Shown here: positions 6,808 through 14,309 of the stretch, piece by piece
Position numbering within the stretch: the first letter of the stretch is position 1
How the letters are laid out: each line of letters starts with the position of its first letter
Source of the DNA: a bacterium
GTDB taxonomy: Bacteria > JAJVIF01 > JAGGVT01
DNA: 39,811 bases
Assembly (NCBI GenBank): GCA_021157815.1
Contig: JAGGVT010000040.1
Span: 1-39,811 of the forward strand
Direction of reading: 5' to 3'
Translations under genes and position numbers: made by a program
The notes under the pieces: model-generated
The model's input: only the letters and a program-made list of their open reading frames with translations
Told to the model about the DNA's origin: nothing
Database searches by the model: none

Positions 6808-9282
6808 CTACAAGTTGCTTCTTCTGGGGATTTTTAAAATGAAAGAGGCGCCTTTGTCGGGTTCACTTCTAACGGAGATAATGCCTCCGTGATCGTTAAT
6901 TATCCTGTCGCAAAAACTCAAGCCAAGTCCGGTGCCCTTGCCGGAACCCTTTGTAGTGAAAAACGGATCGAATATTTTATTTAGCTTGTCAGGTGTTATG
7001 CCTTTTCCGTTATCTTCAATTTGAATGTAAACATGTTTGATGTCAAACCAAGTTGTGAATTTCATTGTCGCTTTTCCGTCGGATTTGTTCTTCATGGCCG
7101 ATATGGAGTTAAGAATCAAATTCGTAATCACCTGGTGAATCTGGTCAGGATCAACACTGACAAGCGGAAGTTTTTCATCCATGTCCTTTATGAGACTGAT
7201 ATTTTCACCACCCGGCTGATAGGGGATAAAGTCAACAGATTCATTTAGAATGGTATTTATATCAACGAGCTTTTTGTCCGGTGGATTTGGCTTGGCGAAA
7301 TTAAGGAGGTCCTTGATTATTCCGGATGCTCTCTTCAAATCTTTCTTTGCAGTTGAAAGCGCTTTTCTTTCAGATGAATCCTTATCGAATTTATTTTCGA
7401 GAACCTGCAGAACACCGGACACTCCGGCAAGAGGATTGTTAATCTCATGAGCAATGCCCATTGCAAGCTGGCCCATGTTCGCAAGCGATTCACTTCGAAT
7501 CAACTGGCGTTCCAGCTCCTTCATTGAGGTAATATCCTCGACCATGATAATCAATCCGTTAAATCGCTGGTTTTTAAGGATAGGCCTCATTCTAACGTTG
7601 AGTATTTTTGAAACACCGCCAACATTGAGAGTATGATTTAAAATCTCATCTGTAATCATTGTGGACATGCTGTCAAGAAATTTCCTTGCCTGCTCATGAT
7701 ATTTGTCGGTGTCATCGACAATACGGACATTCTCATAATGCTTGCCAATAGTTTCATCCTCGCTCAATCCGCTAATCTGGCTCATGGCGTAGTTGAATTC
7801 GCGAATCTCGCCGTTTATGCCAAGAACAATCACGCCAACCGGAAGGTTTTTCAATGTTGCTTTTCTCAGCATCGATTCCTTTGAAAGATTTTCAACGAGA
7901 TACGCGTTCTGAAGAGCCATTCCAGCATGGTTTGCAAACGTCTCAAGAAATGACATGATGTTTTCATCAGCTTTTACTTTTGAACTGCGGTTATCGATAA
8001 CAATCATTCCAGCCAGATTAAAAGAAGGGCAATTGAGGCATTTTAATATTTTTCCTTCAGAGTCGATTGTTCCGCACGGGCATTCTCTCTCGTTCATCAA
8101 CCAGCAGGTATGCAAATCGAGACTCTGAACCGGACAGTTTTTATTCTTGCAATTGTTTAATTCGTAACACTCGATCTCCTTTTTAGTAAGAAGCGGTATT
8201 ATCGCGATTCTGGCTGAAAAGTCGAAATCCCTTAAAAAAGCGGAATTTGCCGGATTTATACTCTCACTAAAGAAAAGTGGTTTTGCCTCAAGGAAACACC
8301 TTGAAATGAATGAATTATCGATGATGCTCATCTGAGGATAACTTACAGGTGAGCCTGTTAGCTGGCTGATTTTATAACCTCTGAGTGTGGCGCTTTCCTT
8401 TTCGAGAATGAAAAATGCTGTGTTTCTGAATCCGAGATCAAAGCTCAGGCTGTCGAGAACCATTCTGATGATTCCCTTTAATTCGGTTGTTCGAAGCAGA
8501 TTTGTAGATAGTTGATTAAGCCTGGTCAGGTTGGATGTCGCGGTTTGAAGTTCTGTGCTTCTTCGTTTTAACTGTTGAGTCATAATCATTTGCTCATCAG
8601 TAATATTGCTGAATATGGCGGTAACCACAAGAAAGTAACCGATAGGATTGAATATGTATGGCCACGGGAATATGGCGGCTAAAAATCCGGTTTGTGTTCC
8701 TGATGAGTAATACAACAGATGATAAAGATGAGCAATCGCAAGAGAAACAAAAGCCGCAATTGCCCGAGTTGGCTTTGTCTCAGCGTTTGTAAACTGCGTT
8801 ATCGCGACTAAGATAACCAGAAGTACAGACATCCTGAAAGCCGGACGGCAAAGCAAAACCCATGCGCTGTCAGCTTCGAATAATCCGAGCAACCCCAATA
8901 TGATTGTTAGAAATGCAATGCCAATAATACCAAGCATCATGACTCGTCCCCACCTGAGAGGCCGTTGGGTGTCGCGCATAATTCCAGTTGAGAAGAAATA
9001 GGCGATTAAAACCAGTCCGATACTTTCCAGAAAACAGCCTAGAAATTCGACTGTGGGAATAGTCAATATTTGAGCCAGGTCATATGATGCGCCAAAAAAG
9101 ACACGGATTAAAAAATGAACGGTAAGGAACATCAATCCGCTCATCAGGTAAATGTATTCCGGAAGCCTGTTACGCCGGAATTCGGGATAAGCCATGAAAA
9201 AAGCGACGGCTACCATAAACAGCTGGAATAAATCCATAGCGAGGACGCGGTAGTCGATGATTATTTCGTTGGCGAAATCCAT
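6808..9282 (-). CDS. Membrane histidine kinase with 7TM, Cys-rich GAF, PAS and kinase domains
   Basis: Sensor kinase of 824 residues. Residues about 10-235 hold six or seven hydrophobic helices like the histidine-kinase 7TM sensor module. A short coiled coil leads to a GAF domain (about 255-460). Within it, around residues 367-415, lies a cysteine cluster (ECYELNNC, KNKNCP, HTCW, ERECPCG, KCLNC) resembling the two-CW motif, perhaps a metal or redox sensor. A PAS domain (about 475-595) and HisKA follow, with phospho-acceptor H612 in GIAHEINNPL. The ATPase domain has DNGKGI and GKGTGLGLSF. It is convergent with the NtrC-type regulator and is probably its kinase. No ribosome binding site is clear at ATG 9282; a second Met is 15 codons in. 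Confidence 0.93.
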   Translation of the reverse strand: MDFANEIIIDYRVLAMDLFQLFMVAVAFFMAYPEFRRNRLPEYIYLMSGLMFLTVHFLIRVFFGASYDLAQILTIPTVEFLGCFLESIGLVLIAYFFSTGIMRDTQRPLRWGRVMMLGIIGIAFLTIILGLLGLFEADSAWVLLCRPAFRMSVLLVILVAITQFTNAETKPTRAIAAFVSLAIAHLYHLLYYSSGTQTGFLAAIFPWPYIFNPIGYFLVVTAIFSNITDEQMIMTQQLKRRSTELQTATSNLTRLNQLSTNLLRTTELKGIIRMVLDSLSFDLGFRNTAFFILEKESATLRGYKISQLTGSPVSYPQMSIIDNSFISRCFLEAKPLFFSESINPANSAFLRDFDFSARIAIIPLLTKKEIECYELNNCKNKNCPVQSLDLHTCWLMNERECPCGTIDSEGKILKCLNCPSFNLAGMIVIDNRSSKVKADENIMSFLETFANHAGMALQNAYLVENLSKESMLRKATLKNLPVGVIVLGINGEIREFNYAMSQISGLSEDETIGKHYENVRIVDDTDKYHEQARKFLDSMSTMITDEILNHTLNVGGVSKILNVRMRPILKNQRFNGLIIMVEDITSMKELERQLIRSESLANMGQLAMGIAHEINNPLAGVSGVLQVLENKFDKDSSERKALSTAKKDLKRASGIIKDLLNFAKPNPPDKKLVDINTILNESVDFIPYQPGGENISLIKDMDEKLPLVSVDPDQIHQVITNLILNSISAMKNKSDGKATMKFTTWFDIKHVYIQIEDNGKGITPDKLNKIFDPFFTTKGSGKGTGLGLSFCDRIINDHGGIISVRSEPDKGASFILKIPRRSNL

Positions 9283-9354
9283 GCGCTTAAACGTTAACGG
9301 TGACTCTCTTTGATTTTATCATTTTTAACGGTCTGTAGGTTCAAACCTTGGAAT

Positions 9355-9563
9355 CTGTCTCAGAACCTGCGAAAACCGTCATTCCGACATTCGCGAAGCG
9401 AATGGTCGGTTCTTTAGTATGTCCTCAGAAATCCCTTTCTTCTTTTCGTTTATCAGCAATCGTGAATTTCACCGATTTTTAAAGGGATTCCGACCATCCA
9501 ACTCGCTACGCTCGTTGGATGTCGGAATGACGAGTTTCCTGCTGTTTGGAGGTTCTGAGACAG
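9355..9563. repeat. 209-base MITE-like element (CTGTCTCAGAAC family), copy 1
   Basis: Perfect 14-base terminal repeats CTGTCTCAGAACCT (9355-9368) and its complement (9550-9563). Inside, GTCATTCCGACAT (9378-9390) pairs perfectly with 9519-9531, so a REP-like hairpin is carried within it. Related ends bound 29094-29257 and 34531-35143, each with different contents. CCTTG occurs shortly outside both ends (9346-9350 and 9567-9571), a possible but uncertain target duplication. It fills the gap between the kinase and the amidase operon. Confidence 0.8.
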
Positions 9564-9645
9564 CTTCCTTGTGTTTGCCCTATATTTATCGCATCCCTCA
9601 GGGCAAACATAAGGTTTGCACCTACATATTTAGTTTTTTAAACAG
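9564..9645. repeat. Degenerate half of a GGGGCTGTT-type element
   Basis: This stretch runs parallel to the right half of the element at 34905-35035: a TTTGCCCTATATTTAT core, a GGTTTGCACCTAC part, and AACAGCCCC at its end. The matching left half (TGTAGGTTCAAACC, 9334-9347) lies on the other side of the CTGTCTCAGAAC element, so that element seems to have split an older repeat. Confidence 0.45.
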
Positions 9646-9683
9646 CCCCAGAGACTAGTTGCGAAAAACTGAAAGACTGCTGT

Positions 9684-10529
9684 TTATATCTTATCCCTGT
9701 AGATACGCTCCAGCTCCTTGATTGAAAGGGGGATTACCTCATCCCTGACAAGAGGCATTCTGGTTCTCGCCCTGTGCACTTCCTCAATCGAGATTGTAGT
9801 TGTTATAAAGTCATCCTCACCTTTTTTTGCCCGATTGAGAACCTCACCGTTTGGGTCAAAAATAATTGAATTTCCGCCGTATTGAATCCCATCCTCAAAA
9901 CCTGAACGATTTGTGTAAATTACATATATGCCGTAAAGACGGGAGAGGTAATGAAGAGTTTCCTCCCATTTTTCAAGCGTATCAACCTCGTTTTTAAGAA
10001 AACCTCTTAACGGTGAATTTGCGATGACATTAATAACCAGCGCGCCATCCATTGCAAGGACATAACTGAGCACAGGATGAAGAGCATCCTCACAGATTAA
10101 AATCCCCATTCTTGAATATGATGTGTCAAACGCTCGTATCTGTTCACCATGGGCGAAGTAACGCGAATCCTCGAACATTCCATAAGTCGGAAGATATATT
10201 TTACGGTGTGTATGAACAAGTTTTCCTTTTGAAAAGTATGATGCTGACAGGTAGTTATTCATGTTTTTTGAGTTTTCAACAAACCCAAGAATGATGTCTA
10301 TATCCTTTGAAGCGTCAGCTATTTCGCTGATTATTTCGCTGTCGAGAGATTGAGCGACTTCACTGGAAAGATCGCGCAGGAAATATCCGGTGAGGGCGTT
10401 TTCGGGAAAGGTTACAAGTCCGCAGTTGTCATCGCGAGCCTTGTCGATATATGAATGAATGGTTTTTAAATTCCTGTTTAAATCGCCCAATGCCGGTGAA
10501 AATTGGGCTATTCCTATTTTCAATGTCAT
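9684..10529 (-). CDS. Nitrilase-superfamily amidohydrolase, NAD-synthetase-glutaminase-like
   Basis: Carbon-nitrogen hydrolase of 281 residues with the Glu-Lys-Cys catalytic triad visible: E43 in FPENALTGY, K110 in HRKIYLP and C146 in ILICEDALHP. The CED form and the early GDLNRN stretch resemble the glutaminase domain of glutamine-dependent NAD synthetase more than aliphatic nitrilases, but the synthetase domain is absent. It could supply ammonia to a separate NadE or act on another amide; the substrate is not known. Start ATG 10529 shares a base with the stop of the upstream small gene (TAATG), so translation is probably coupled. It is the last gene of the coaX operon. Confidence 0.85.
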   Translation of the reverse strand: MTLKIGIAQFSPALGDLNRNLKTIHSYIDKARDDNCGLVTFPENALTGYFLRDLSSEVAQSLDSEIISEIADASKDIDIILGFVENSKNMNNYLSASYFSKGKLVHTHRKIYLPTYGMFEDSRYFAHGEQIRAFDTSYSRMGILICEDALHPVLSYVLAMDGALVINVIANSPLRGFLKNEVDTLEKWEETLHYLSRLYGIYVIYTNRSGFEDGIQYGGNSIIFDPNGEVLNRAKKGEDDFITTTISIEEVHRARTRMPLVRDEVIPLSIKELERIYRDKI

Positions 10530-10708
10530 TATTGCACTCCATATTCGCGATTAGTATTCTGAGCATCAATATCAGTATCTTTTACAGATATGGGAGATAT
10601 AAAATCAAGAACCAACCCGAAAAGAAGAATAATTATGATGACAATTATAATCTTTAATCTCCTTGGATTAAGCAAATTATTTTCTATATTTTTACTCAAT
10701 GCAATCAC
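10529..10708 (-). CDS. Small single-helix membrane protein, function unknown
   Basis: About 56-59 residues. One strongly hydrophobic helix (LKIIIVIIIILLFGLVLDFI) follows a short basic N-terminal part, and a polar acidic tail ends the protein. Two starts fit: GTG at 10708 or TTG at 10699, the latter overlapping the upstream stop. The open frame continues upstream inside the sirtuin gene, but those residues are the sirtuin shadow. Its stop shares a base with the amidase ATG, and this tight placement on both sides is the main reason to regard it as a gene. I recognise no family. Confidence 0.5.
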   Translation of the reverse strand: MIALSKNIENNLLNPRRLKIIIVIIIILLFGLVLDFISPISVKDTDIDAQNTNREYGVQ

Positions 10709-11234
10709 CAAACAGTTGAGGAAGTATTTCCGCGGCTTTTCCGAAATGGCTCTCATGTGCCATTTGAGTAATAGGAGTTTCCTCAAGATTTAACTCAACC
10801 ACATGCGCTCTTTCATTAAGCGCCATTTCAGCCATGCCGGCTGCCGGGCAGGATCTTGTGCATCTTACATGCCAAATATTGCCATGCAGTTCAATTATAT
10901 TTTCACTTCCGGCATCCCTGTGAAGATTGTCAATATTCTGAGTTATAACCACGACATCGTATCCAGCCTGTTCGAGTTTTGCGATTACCTCATGCGCCTT
11001 GTTTGGCTTGGATTCCTTTGCCTGAGTACGTCGCATGTCATACCATTCCCATACTGCTTTTGGGTCACTGTTAAAACCTTCAAGAGTCGCGTATTTTTCA
11101 ATATCAAATTTTTCCCAAAGCCCTTTCTCGCCTCTGAATGTGGGAATTCCGCTTTCAGAACTGATTCCCGCTCCTGTTAGGAACGTAATTTTGGGGTCTT
11201 CTTCCAGATTGAATTTCAAAGAGGAATTTGTCAT
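10692..11234 (-). CDS. Sirtuin (NAD-dependent protein deacylase), internally deleted
   Basis: Sir2 family enzymes remove acyl groups from lysines using NAD. The N-terminal half is good: TGAGISSESGIPTFRG, ITQNIDNLH and the catalytic His in ELHGN. After HVRCTR the sequence jumps to SCPAAGMAEMAL, which in relatives lies about 70 residues later (GTS...VYPAAG). The second zinc Cys pair, the FGE segment and the GTS NAD-binding loop are all missing. The length, 180 residues, compares with about 240-250 in the family. The frame stays open, so this is either an in-frame deletion, probably inactivating, or an assembly error. Its ATG overlaps the coaX stop by four bases. Confidence 0.85.
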   Translation of the reverse strand: MTNSSLKFNLEEDPKITFLTGAGISSESGIPTFRGEKGLWEKFDIEKYATLEGFNSDPKAVWEWYDMRRTQAKESKPNKAHEVIAKLEQAGYDVVVITQNIDNLHRDAGSENIIELHGNIWHVRCTRSCPAAGMAEMALNERAHVVELNLEETPITQMAHESHFGKAAEILPQLFGDCIE

Positions 11235-12016
11235 TTTCTTCTTTTATTATTGCCTGAGTTTAACAAATATATAAGCCTAAGGCCTTTCAGTGTTAAATCC
11301 TCATCAAAATAATCAATGCCTTTAATTGAGTCTTCAAAAAGCTCGGAGTAACCGCCGGTAACGACGGTTTTAACATCACCTGGCAATTCCTTTTTGAATC
11401 TCTTAATCATGCCCTCAATCATCGATGAGTAACCGAAAATGGCGCCGCTTTGAAGAGATTCCTCAGTGCTTGTTCCTATTGCTTTTTTCGTCCCCTTTAA
11501 ATCGAAACGATTAAGCATTGCCGCTCGCATGAACAGGGCATCATAGGCGATATGCATTCCCGGGAAAATAGCTCCGCCAAGATACTGCTTTTTCTCATTG
11601 ACAGCGCAGAATGTGATAGCGGTTCCAAAATCGACAAGGATTAAGGGTACGCCATAAATGTGCGCGCCAGCCACAGCGTTTACAATTCTGTCAGCGCCGA
11701 CTTTGCGGGGGTCATCATACTTGATGGATATCCCTGTCTTAATTCCCGGATTTACAATGAGGGGAGTGATATTGAAGAAATCACTGCACAGCCTTTCGAA
11801 TGTTCCGATGAGAGGCGGCACTACTGAAGAAATAATTATTCCCTGAGGGGCAAGAGTTTCACCGAAACGAAGGTTAAGAAGACCTATTATTTCACTGCCG
11901 TACTGGTCGGATGTAGCGTTGTGATTGGTTTCGATACGGCAACGAGTAATGAGATTATCACCCTCGAATAAACCGATTACTATGTTGGTGTTTCCTATGT
12001 CTATAGTGAGGAGCAT
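11231..12016 (-). CDS. coaX: Type III pantothenate kinase (CoaX)
   Basis: Phosphorylates pantothenate, the first step from pantothenate to CoA; CoaX is the ASKHA-fold form that is not feedback-inhibited by CoA. Motifs seen: LTIDIGNTN (ATP P-loop-like), GADRIVNA and VDFGTAITFC. I take the ATG at 12016 because family members begin at MLLTIDIGNTN; an ATG at 12049 would add 11 residues that overlap the upstream gene. Length from 12016 is 261 residues, normal. Pantothenate is made by the neighbouring panB-panC-panD genes, so synthesis and use sit together. Confidence 0.95.
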   Translation of the reverse strand: MLLTIDIGNTNIVIGLFEGDNLITRCRIETNHNATSDQYGSEIIGLLNLRFGETLAPQGIIISSVVPPLIGTFERLCSDFFNITPLIVNPGIKTGISIKYDDPRKVGADRIVNAVAGAHIYGVPLILVDFGTAITFCAVNEKKQYLGGAIFPGMHIAYDALFMRAAMLNRFDLKGTKKAIGTSTEESLQSGAIFGYSSMIEGMIKRFKKELPGDVKTVVTGGYSELFEDSIKGIDYFDEDLTLKGLRLIYLLNSGNNKRRK

Positions 12017-12032
12017 TCCGCGTGAAATCCGC

Positions 12033-12338
12033 CTAGCCGCTGACTTCATTTAAAAGATCTCGGTAATAACGCTGTTCAGCCTCGAGACTCTCAATCTGCG
12101 GATTCAATATTGCATAATTTTCATTGCAGGCTTTGAGTTCTTTTTCCAGTTCCTTAATTTTTTCTGTGAATGGATTTCCCGGAGCGCGCTTGAGAACTTT
12201 AATGCGAAGCTGCAATGCCATAATCTCGCGCTTTATGTTATGCCCTTCAAGCATTTCATCAATCTGCTCATTGATGCCGTCGATGTATTCCTGAAGGAAT
12301 GTTATCGTGTCCTGAGGTGTAACTTTGAATTCATGCAT
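12033..12338 (-). CDS. Hypothetical coiled-coil protein
   Basis: A 101-residue, mostly helical, charged protein with long heptad-like stretches (about 15-55 and 58-97). It has no signal peptide, cysteine or recognisable motif. It is the first gene of the operon that continues into coaX; its stop lies 16 bases before the coaX start chosen here, so the two are probably co-translated. The short form and position suggest a small scaffold or regulatory protein, but no function can be assigned. Confidence 0.7.
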   Translation of the reverse strand: MHEFKVTPQDTITFLQEYIDGINEQIDEMLEGHNIKREIMALQLRIKVLKRAPGNPFTEKIKELEKELKACNENYAILNPQIESLEAEQRYYRDLLNEVSG

Positions 12339-12443
12339 ATCTGCCTCTAAAGTGATTACTTATTCGAAAGATCCGAATAAGGTTTAATTTTCAGATTCCA
12401 ATTATAATGTATTACAGGCCGCATTTAAACAGCATATTGTATC

Positions 12444-12633
12444 GGCCTTTAATAAATTGTGTGGTTTATTCGCACCCCGAAAAAAAAGGGGACAGTCAAC
12501 AATAGGCATTAAACTTAACGATTTCAATGAAAACCATAGAATCCCTTAGTGTTTATCGTGTTTATAAGCATTTTGGGTACAGTCCCCTTTTTTTACTCAA
12601 TCTAAACTCAACCCAATCAGTTTATTGAAGGCC
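12444..12633. repeat. 190-base MITE-like element (CTTCAATAAR family), copy 2
   Basis: Terminal repeats at 12444-12467 and 12610-12633 pair over 24 bases with a few mismatches (left GGCCTTTAATAAA). The inner perfect inverted repeat AAAAAAAGGGGAC / GTCCCCTTTTTTT lies at 12481-12493 and 12582-12594. The ends and inner pair match copy 1 at 3359-3559, while the middle differs. It fills the gap between the nadC stop (12 bases away) and the start of the coiled-coil gene. Seen from nadC, the inner hairpin could act as a terminator. Confidence 0.8.
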
Positions 12634-12645
12634 AGTTTTATCCGG

Positions 12646-13506
12646 TTAGCCTAAAATATGCAAAGCGATATCTAGAGCTTTCACTGAATGTGTCAACGCT
12701 CCGATGCTGATAACATCAGCTCCGATTGATGAACACTCCACAATATTGCTTTCGCATATGCCACCGCTAAGCTCAACAATCGCTTTACCATCGATTAGCT
12801 CAACTGCTTTTTTCGCTTCATCCGGTGTGAAATTATCGAGCATTATTATATCGACTTCGCATTTCAATGCTTCTGTCACATCATTTAAATCGGATGTCTC
12901 AACCTCAATCTTCACTGTATGGCCTATTTTAGTTTTAACCTGATCGACAGCGTTTTTAATTCCGCCTGAAAGCGCAATGTGATTGTTTTTAATCATTGCC
13001 GCATCTGACAGTGAAAATCTGTGATTCATCCCGCCGCCTGCTTTCACAGCGTATTTCTGAAGCAGTCTCATTCCGGGCAGTGTTTTTCGCGTATCTGATA
13101 TTCTTGTTTTACTTTCTCCAACCAGTTTAACCAGGCGATTTGTCATTGTGGCTATTCCGCTTAAATGAGTCAGGAGATTTAAAGCTACTCGTTCACCTTT
13201 TAGAAGAGTGTCAGGTGGAAGATTGATTTTGGCGATTATGTCGCCATTTGAAATAGCCTCGCCATCTTTAAAATTCATTTCGAAATCGTGGAATGTGGTG
13301 TTTTCATCAATAATCACAAAAGTGTGCATGAAAATTTGTAGTCCGGCTATTACGCCTTTTTCCTTTGCGATTAATTCAGCGTACACAGGAGTATCGGAAA
13401 AATTCAAATTGTCGGTTGTAATGTCGCCGAATTGAAGATCCTCGTTTAAGGCGCGTTGAATCAGCTCTTCATAGTGAATCGGTTCTGGTTGCGTCATAAA
13501 ACTCAT
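12646..13506 (-). CDS. nadC: Quinolinate phosphoribosyltransferase (NadC)
   Basis: Converts quinolinate and PRPP to nicotinate mononucleotide, the third de novo NAD step. 286 residues, usual length. Family motifs seen: ERVALNLLTHLSGIAT, DTRKTLPGMR, GGGMNHRFSLSD, IKNNHI, VEVETSDL and LDNFTPDEA. It is the last gene of the panB-panC-panD-nadA-nadX-nadC run. Two starts are possible, ATG 13506 or the Met four codons on. The 24-base gap to nadX indicates one transcript. Confidence 0.97.
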   Translation of the reverse strand: MSFMTQPEPIHYEELIQRALNEDLQFGDITTDNLNFSDTPVYAELIAKEKGVIAGLQIFMHTFVIIDENTTFHDFEMNFKDGEAISNGDIIAKINLPPDTLLKGERVALNLLTHLSGIATMTNRLVKLVGESKTRISDTRKTLPGMRLLQKYAVKAGGGMNHRFSLSDAAMIKNNHIALSGGIKNAVDQVKTKIGHTVKIEVETSDLNDVTEALKCEVDIIMLDNFTPDEAKKAVELIDGKAIVELSGGICESNIVECSSIGADVISIGALTHSVKALDIALHILG

Positions 13507-13530
13507 TTATGTGCTTAACCTCTACTGGAA

Positions 13531-14307
13531 TTAAAGACCCACGGAAATATGGCTGTCCATATGATCAAGCGATGCCCAAATGGATTGCGCCGCAAGTTTC
13601 GATGATTTCGGATTGTTCTCGAATGGGAAATTTTCGCATGTGATTTTGTAATTACCCGATTTGCTTTTTATAAAAACCTCATGAATGTTCCGTTCAACAT
13701 ACGGGTCGGCGATTATCTTTACTTTTGTTCTTTCGGGACCTATCCCTGCAATAGAAAGCAACGCAGCGACATTGATATTGCGTGGAAATTTCTTAACAGC
13801 TTCTCCGGCATTGGATGAAAATATTTCCACTTCACTTTCGATATTTGAATATTCCTCTGTTAGCGATTTAGGGTTCTTTCTGGTTGTCAGCGTTAATTCC
13901 TCAATGTCATCCTTTGGAATAGCCTTGATAATGTCCAGTCCGCCAATCGCGCATGATGGCAGCATTAATTTTCCATTTGACAAGTTGATGAAATCCCAAA
14001 GCGATGGTTTGTCAAGCAGTCCTCCAATTGATGCAATGATAACTGTCTTTCCACGGCTGAGTCCCTCTTTAACAACATCCTCGACAGCATCGACCGAAGC
14101 GCATTCGATAAATATGTTTGTGTCATCTGGGAATTGGCTAATAGGCAGAAGCGGGATAGGGGAGTTAAGTGTTTTTGAAAATTCATTGTATCTGCTTTCA
14201 TCGATATCATAAACCGCTGAAAGTTCGAATTTGCCTGATTCAATTATCCGCTCAACCAGATAATTGCCTATCGCGCCAAGCCCGATTATTCCCACTTTTA
14301 ATATCAT
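13531..14307 (-). CDS. nadX: L-aspartate dehydrogenase (NadX)
   Basis: Oxidises L-aspartate to iminoaspartate with NAD(P)+, feeding quinolinate synthase. It replaces the oxygen- or fumarate-dependent oxidase NadB, which is not in this window. 258 residues. The N-terminal Rossmann motif is VGIIGLGAIGNYL, LTTRKNPKSL is the family segment after the hinge, and the C-terminus has ASLDHMDS. The start lies two bases after the nadA stop, and nadC follows, the same nadA-nadX-nadC order known from Thermotoga. This placement and the motifs support the specific call over the homologous homoserine-dehydrogenase-like folds. Confidence 0.93.
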   Translation of the reverse strand: MILKVGIIGLGAIGNYLVERIIESGKFELSAVYDIDESRYNEFSKTLNSPIPLLPISQFPDDTNIFIECASVDAVEDVVKEGLSRGKTVIIASIGGLLDKPSLWDFINLSNGKLMLPSCAIGGLDIIKAIPKDDIEELTLTTRKNPKSLTEEYSNIESEVEIFSSNAGEAVKKFPRNINVAALLSIAGIGPERTKVKIIADPYVERNIHEVFIKSKSGNYKITCENFPFENNPKSSKLAAQSIWASLDHMDSHISVGL

Positions 14308-14309
14308 GT

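Noticed and set aside
9419-9658. 79-codon plus-strand frame
   Set aside because: It crosses the right end of the 9355-9563 element and its REP hairpin. No ribosome binding site.
10709-10786. Upstream extension of the small membrane protein
   Set aside because: These residues are only the other frame of the sirtuin 3' end. The shorter start fits the overlap better.
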